Shown piece by piece: positions 62,052 to 64,000 of a DNA stretch of 64,000 nucleotides; position 1 is the first letter of the stretch, and each line of letters begins with the position of its first letter. The stretch is from Diplosphaera chodatii (taxonomy: Eukaryota > Chlorophyta > Trebouxiophyceae > Prasiolales > Stichococcaceae). The stretch covers positions 620,001 through 684,000 of the forward strand of contig JAALGY010000043.1 of the NCBI GenBank assembly GCA_032358165.1. Reading direction: 5' to 3'. A program made the position numbers and the translations under genes. The notes beneath the pieces are model-generated. The model made no database searches. It was not told the origin of the DNA and was given only the letters and a program-made list of their open reading frames with translations.

Positions 62052-64000
62052 ATGCCTTGCAGCTGTGCCCATGTCTCGCCGCCACGGGCAGCTGTCCTGT
62101 ACATCAGTGACCTCATGCACCCGACCTGCTGGCTGTCGCAGATGCCTACCGGCGAAGACAACCTGTTCGGCCTGCACCAGTATGATGGGCAGACGTCCTT
62201 CTTCGATCCACAAAACCCCATCCTCTCTCAGGTGTCGCCTTGGCTGTGTATGATGGTGATCCCTGTCGCAACCTGCATGTGTCGAATTAACACGTCCCTC
62301 AAGGTCAGGCAGACGCACGTCAGAGGTGTTAGGACATCATGGCCATGCTTTTCAGAGCACATCACACGCTTGTGTGTTTTCACTGATGCGCAGGGCGTTG
62401 GCTATGGCATCCTTGTGGGCTTTGGTGAGTTGATGTACCGCACTTCTGCGCATAGCAGTGGTGAACTTCGGCCGCATAATATATAGATGATACAGCAATA
62501 TCGACTTGTTCACCTGTGTGCATGGACCACCGACAGGAGCTGTGTTTGCCGTGGTCACCGTCGGACTGGTGCGCATGCATGCACACCATATGGCTGCCTG
62601 GCCATATGGCCGGCTGCCTGGTGAACGACTTTGCAGTTGCATGCTTGATCATTTATGCTCAGGGGAGTGATGAATCCGGTTTCATTGCGCGTGTGCAGGT
62701 CTGGCTCGATGTCATATTTGGAGGTAAATTCCGATCAGGAGCAGGGCATGGCTTTAGCACCTTGCAGTTGCAACCGATGCGTGATGCCTGGCTGTCAGGG
62801 TGGCAGTGCACCGTCTCATCAGGCACTAGAGCATTTACACGAGGCAACGCCATTCCTGGCACCGATATTCTGGCAGTCGGTACTTGTGACCGACATCACA
62901 AGCTTGCCGCCAAACTGCAGGCGCCAACAACACCTCCGAGCACTTCAACACAGCGGGACGGTCCGTGAAGACGGGGCTGATTGCGGTGGATGTCGTCAGC
63001 CACTGGACCTGGAGCGTGAGCATGTTCCCTGTTCCCTTCTCCTTCCTTCTTGTGACTGCTGATGCTGTGAGTCTGTTCCAGCTTCACTGGCAGCAGGTCA
63101 TGCTGCAGGCAGCAGCCGTCACTGACACTGCAGTGCATAGTCACGACTGCGGCGTAGGAAACATTGCCTGCGTGCACATGGCTCCTTTGACCTCCGCTGC
63201 CCTGCACGGGTGCTTACACATGCATTGTAGATTCCCTCAATGCGCAGATTACACTCCTGCAATCGTCCACAGTCGCCTTCAACTGGGGCATCAGTGGGCC
63301 CTTCTGGTGAGCAGCCCAGTACATAGTGCCTCCGCTGTACCCATGGCTAGCGCTAGGCACACTACTGATGCCGACAGGATTCTGTGTGAGAAGAAGACAG
63401 CATGACAACACACTATTGACTATGCTCTGTATGTGTAGCCACATGTGTGCTGCGCTTGCAGGTACTCGGCAGGAGCTGTGCTGCAGATCATGTTGTTCGG
63501 CGTCATGGCGATCCAGGTGTGCATGCAGGCATGCAGGCATATCAGTGCGTGCCGGGTGCCAGCACTATGGATGGGAAATGGAAGCTGGCCAGTGGCTCGC
63601 ACGATCCTGATTGTCTTCCATCATTACCATGCCAGATCAAGCGCAGAGCGCCAAATGCTCACACAATCCTGGAGGTGGTCAGGGTCCGCTGGGGCAACAA
63701 GGCTCACTGGGTGCGCTAGGCTGACCTAGTCATGCACAAGCCAGCGTTTCCAGCACAGTTGATCCTGACTCTGGCCATGCTGAATTCCTACGTGTGGCAC
63801 GCGTTTTATAACTGGCTGCTCATCACATGCAGGTGTTCCTGTACTTATTCCTAGCCAACAACCTATTCATCACCAGCACGCTTATTGTTGGCGCGAGCGA
63901 TGTCGTCAACACTCTGGTGTGCGTGTCCTCGTCTCACTGGAGTGTTGGCCGTGTGCTCTCACCAGCATCCATCTCAAGCGCTACACATGTGCAAAGTTCA
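62052..64000 (+). CDS. DUR3: DUR3-type urea/proton symporter (5' portion; 3' end off the window)
   Basis: Plasma-membrane sodium:solute-symporter-family transporter that imports urea. Exons in order give an N-terminal extracellular block ending [12 protein letters not shown], then [11 protein letters not shown] joined to [10 protein letters not shown] and VWLDVIFG, then [20 protein letters not shown] with [68 protein letters not shown] and [20 protein letters not shown], continuing past the right edge. [14 protein letters not shown] and [13 protein letters not shown] match the conserved DUR3 blocks closely, and the hydrophobic segments fall where transmembrane helices 1-4 belong. Phases match at each junction. 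The start at ATG 62052 is the first in frame; the ATG before HPTCWLSQ is an alternative. Confidence 0.9.

Overview
This window looks like nuclear DNA of a green alga, most likely a chlorophyte and possibly a trebouxiophyte. Genes are split into many short exons. Introns typically open with GTGCG, GTGCA or GTGAG and close with TGCAG. Coding sequence has G/C-rich third positions, and there is a short tract of the plant/green-algal telomere unit TTTAGGG. No operons, CRISPR arrays, rRNA, tRNA or recognisable transposons were seen. The organism call is inference from these features.

Left part (1-16.4 kb): the 5' portion of an eIF3 subunit c gene (minus, running off the left edge), an F-box/WD40 gene (plus), a membrane-anchored hotdog thioesterase (minus), a twin-CX9C protein with a LEA-like helical front (plus), a cytosolic HSP70 split by about 20 introns behind a promoter with two heat-shock elements and a TATA box (plus), and a small zinc-ribbon-like protein (minus).

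Middle part (16.8-47.6 kb): a NOP9-type pumilio-repeat protein (plus), a possible 64-residue protein (minus), an AGC protein kinase whose gene seems to continue into a very long low-complexity tail (plus), an ABHD11-like alpha/beta hydrolase with a transit-peptide-like N-terminus (minus), a roughly 10-kb ZFC3H1-like gene of the nuclear RNA-exosome adaptor family with two RS blocks (plus), and an unrecognised 277-residue protein (minus).

Right part (48-64 kb): a SNM1/DCLRE1A-type DNA-crosslink-repair nuclease with UBZ-like finger, SAM domain and beta-CASP nuclease (plus), an unrecognised 421-residue protein (minus), a DUF4242 protein (minus), a 2-oxoglutarate/Fe(II) oxygenase (minus), and the 5' part of a DUR3-type urea symporter (plus, running off the right edge).

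The genes are individually transcribed housekeeping and regulatory genes rather than one pathway. RNA metabolism recurs (eIF3c, NOP9, ZFC3H1). The most unusual items are the LEA/twin-CX9C protein, the telomeric-repeat tract inside the intron that splits the ZFC3H1 zinc finger, the motif-rich SNM1 protein, the kinase with the giant tail, and two phase-consistent orphan genes. Exon boundaries were placed by eye from splice motifs, reading phase and family resemblance; none was checked against transcripts.
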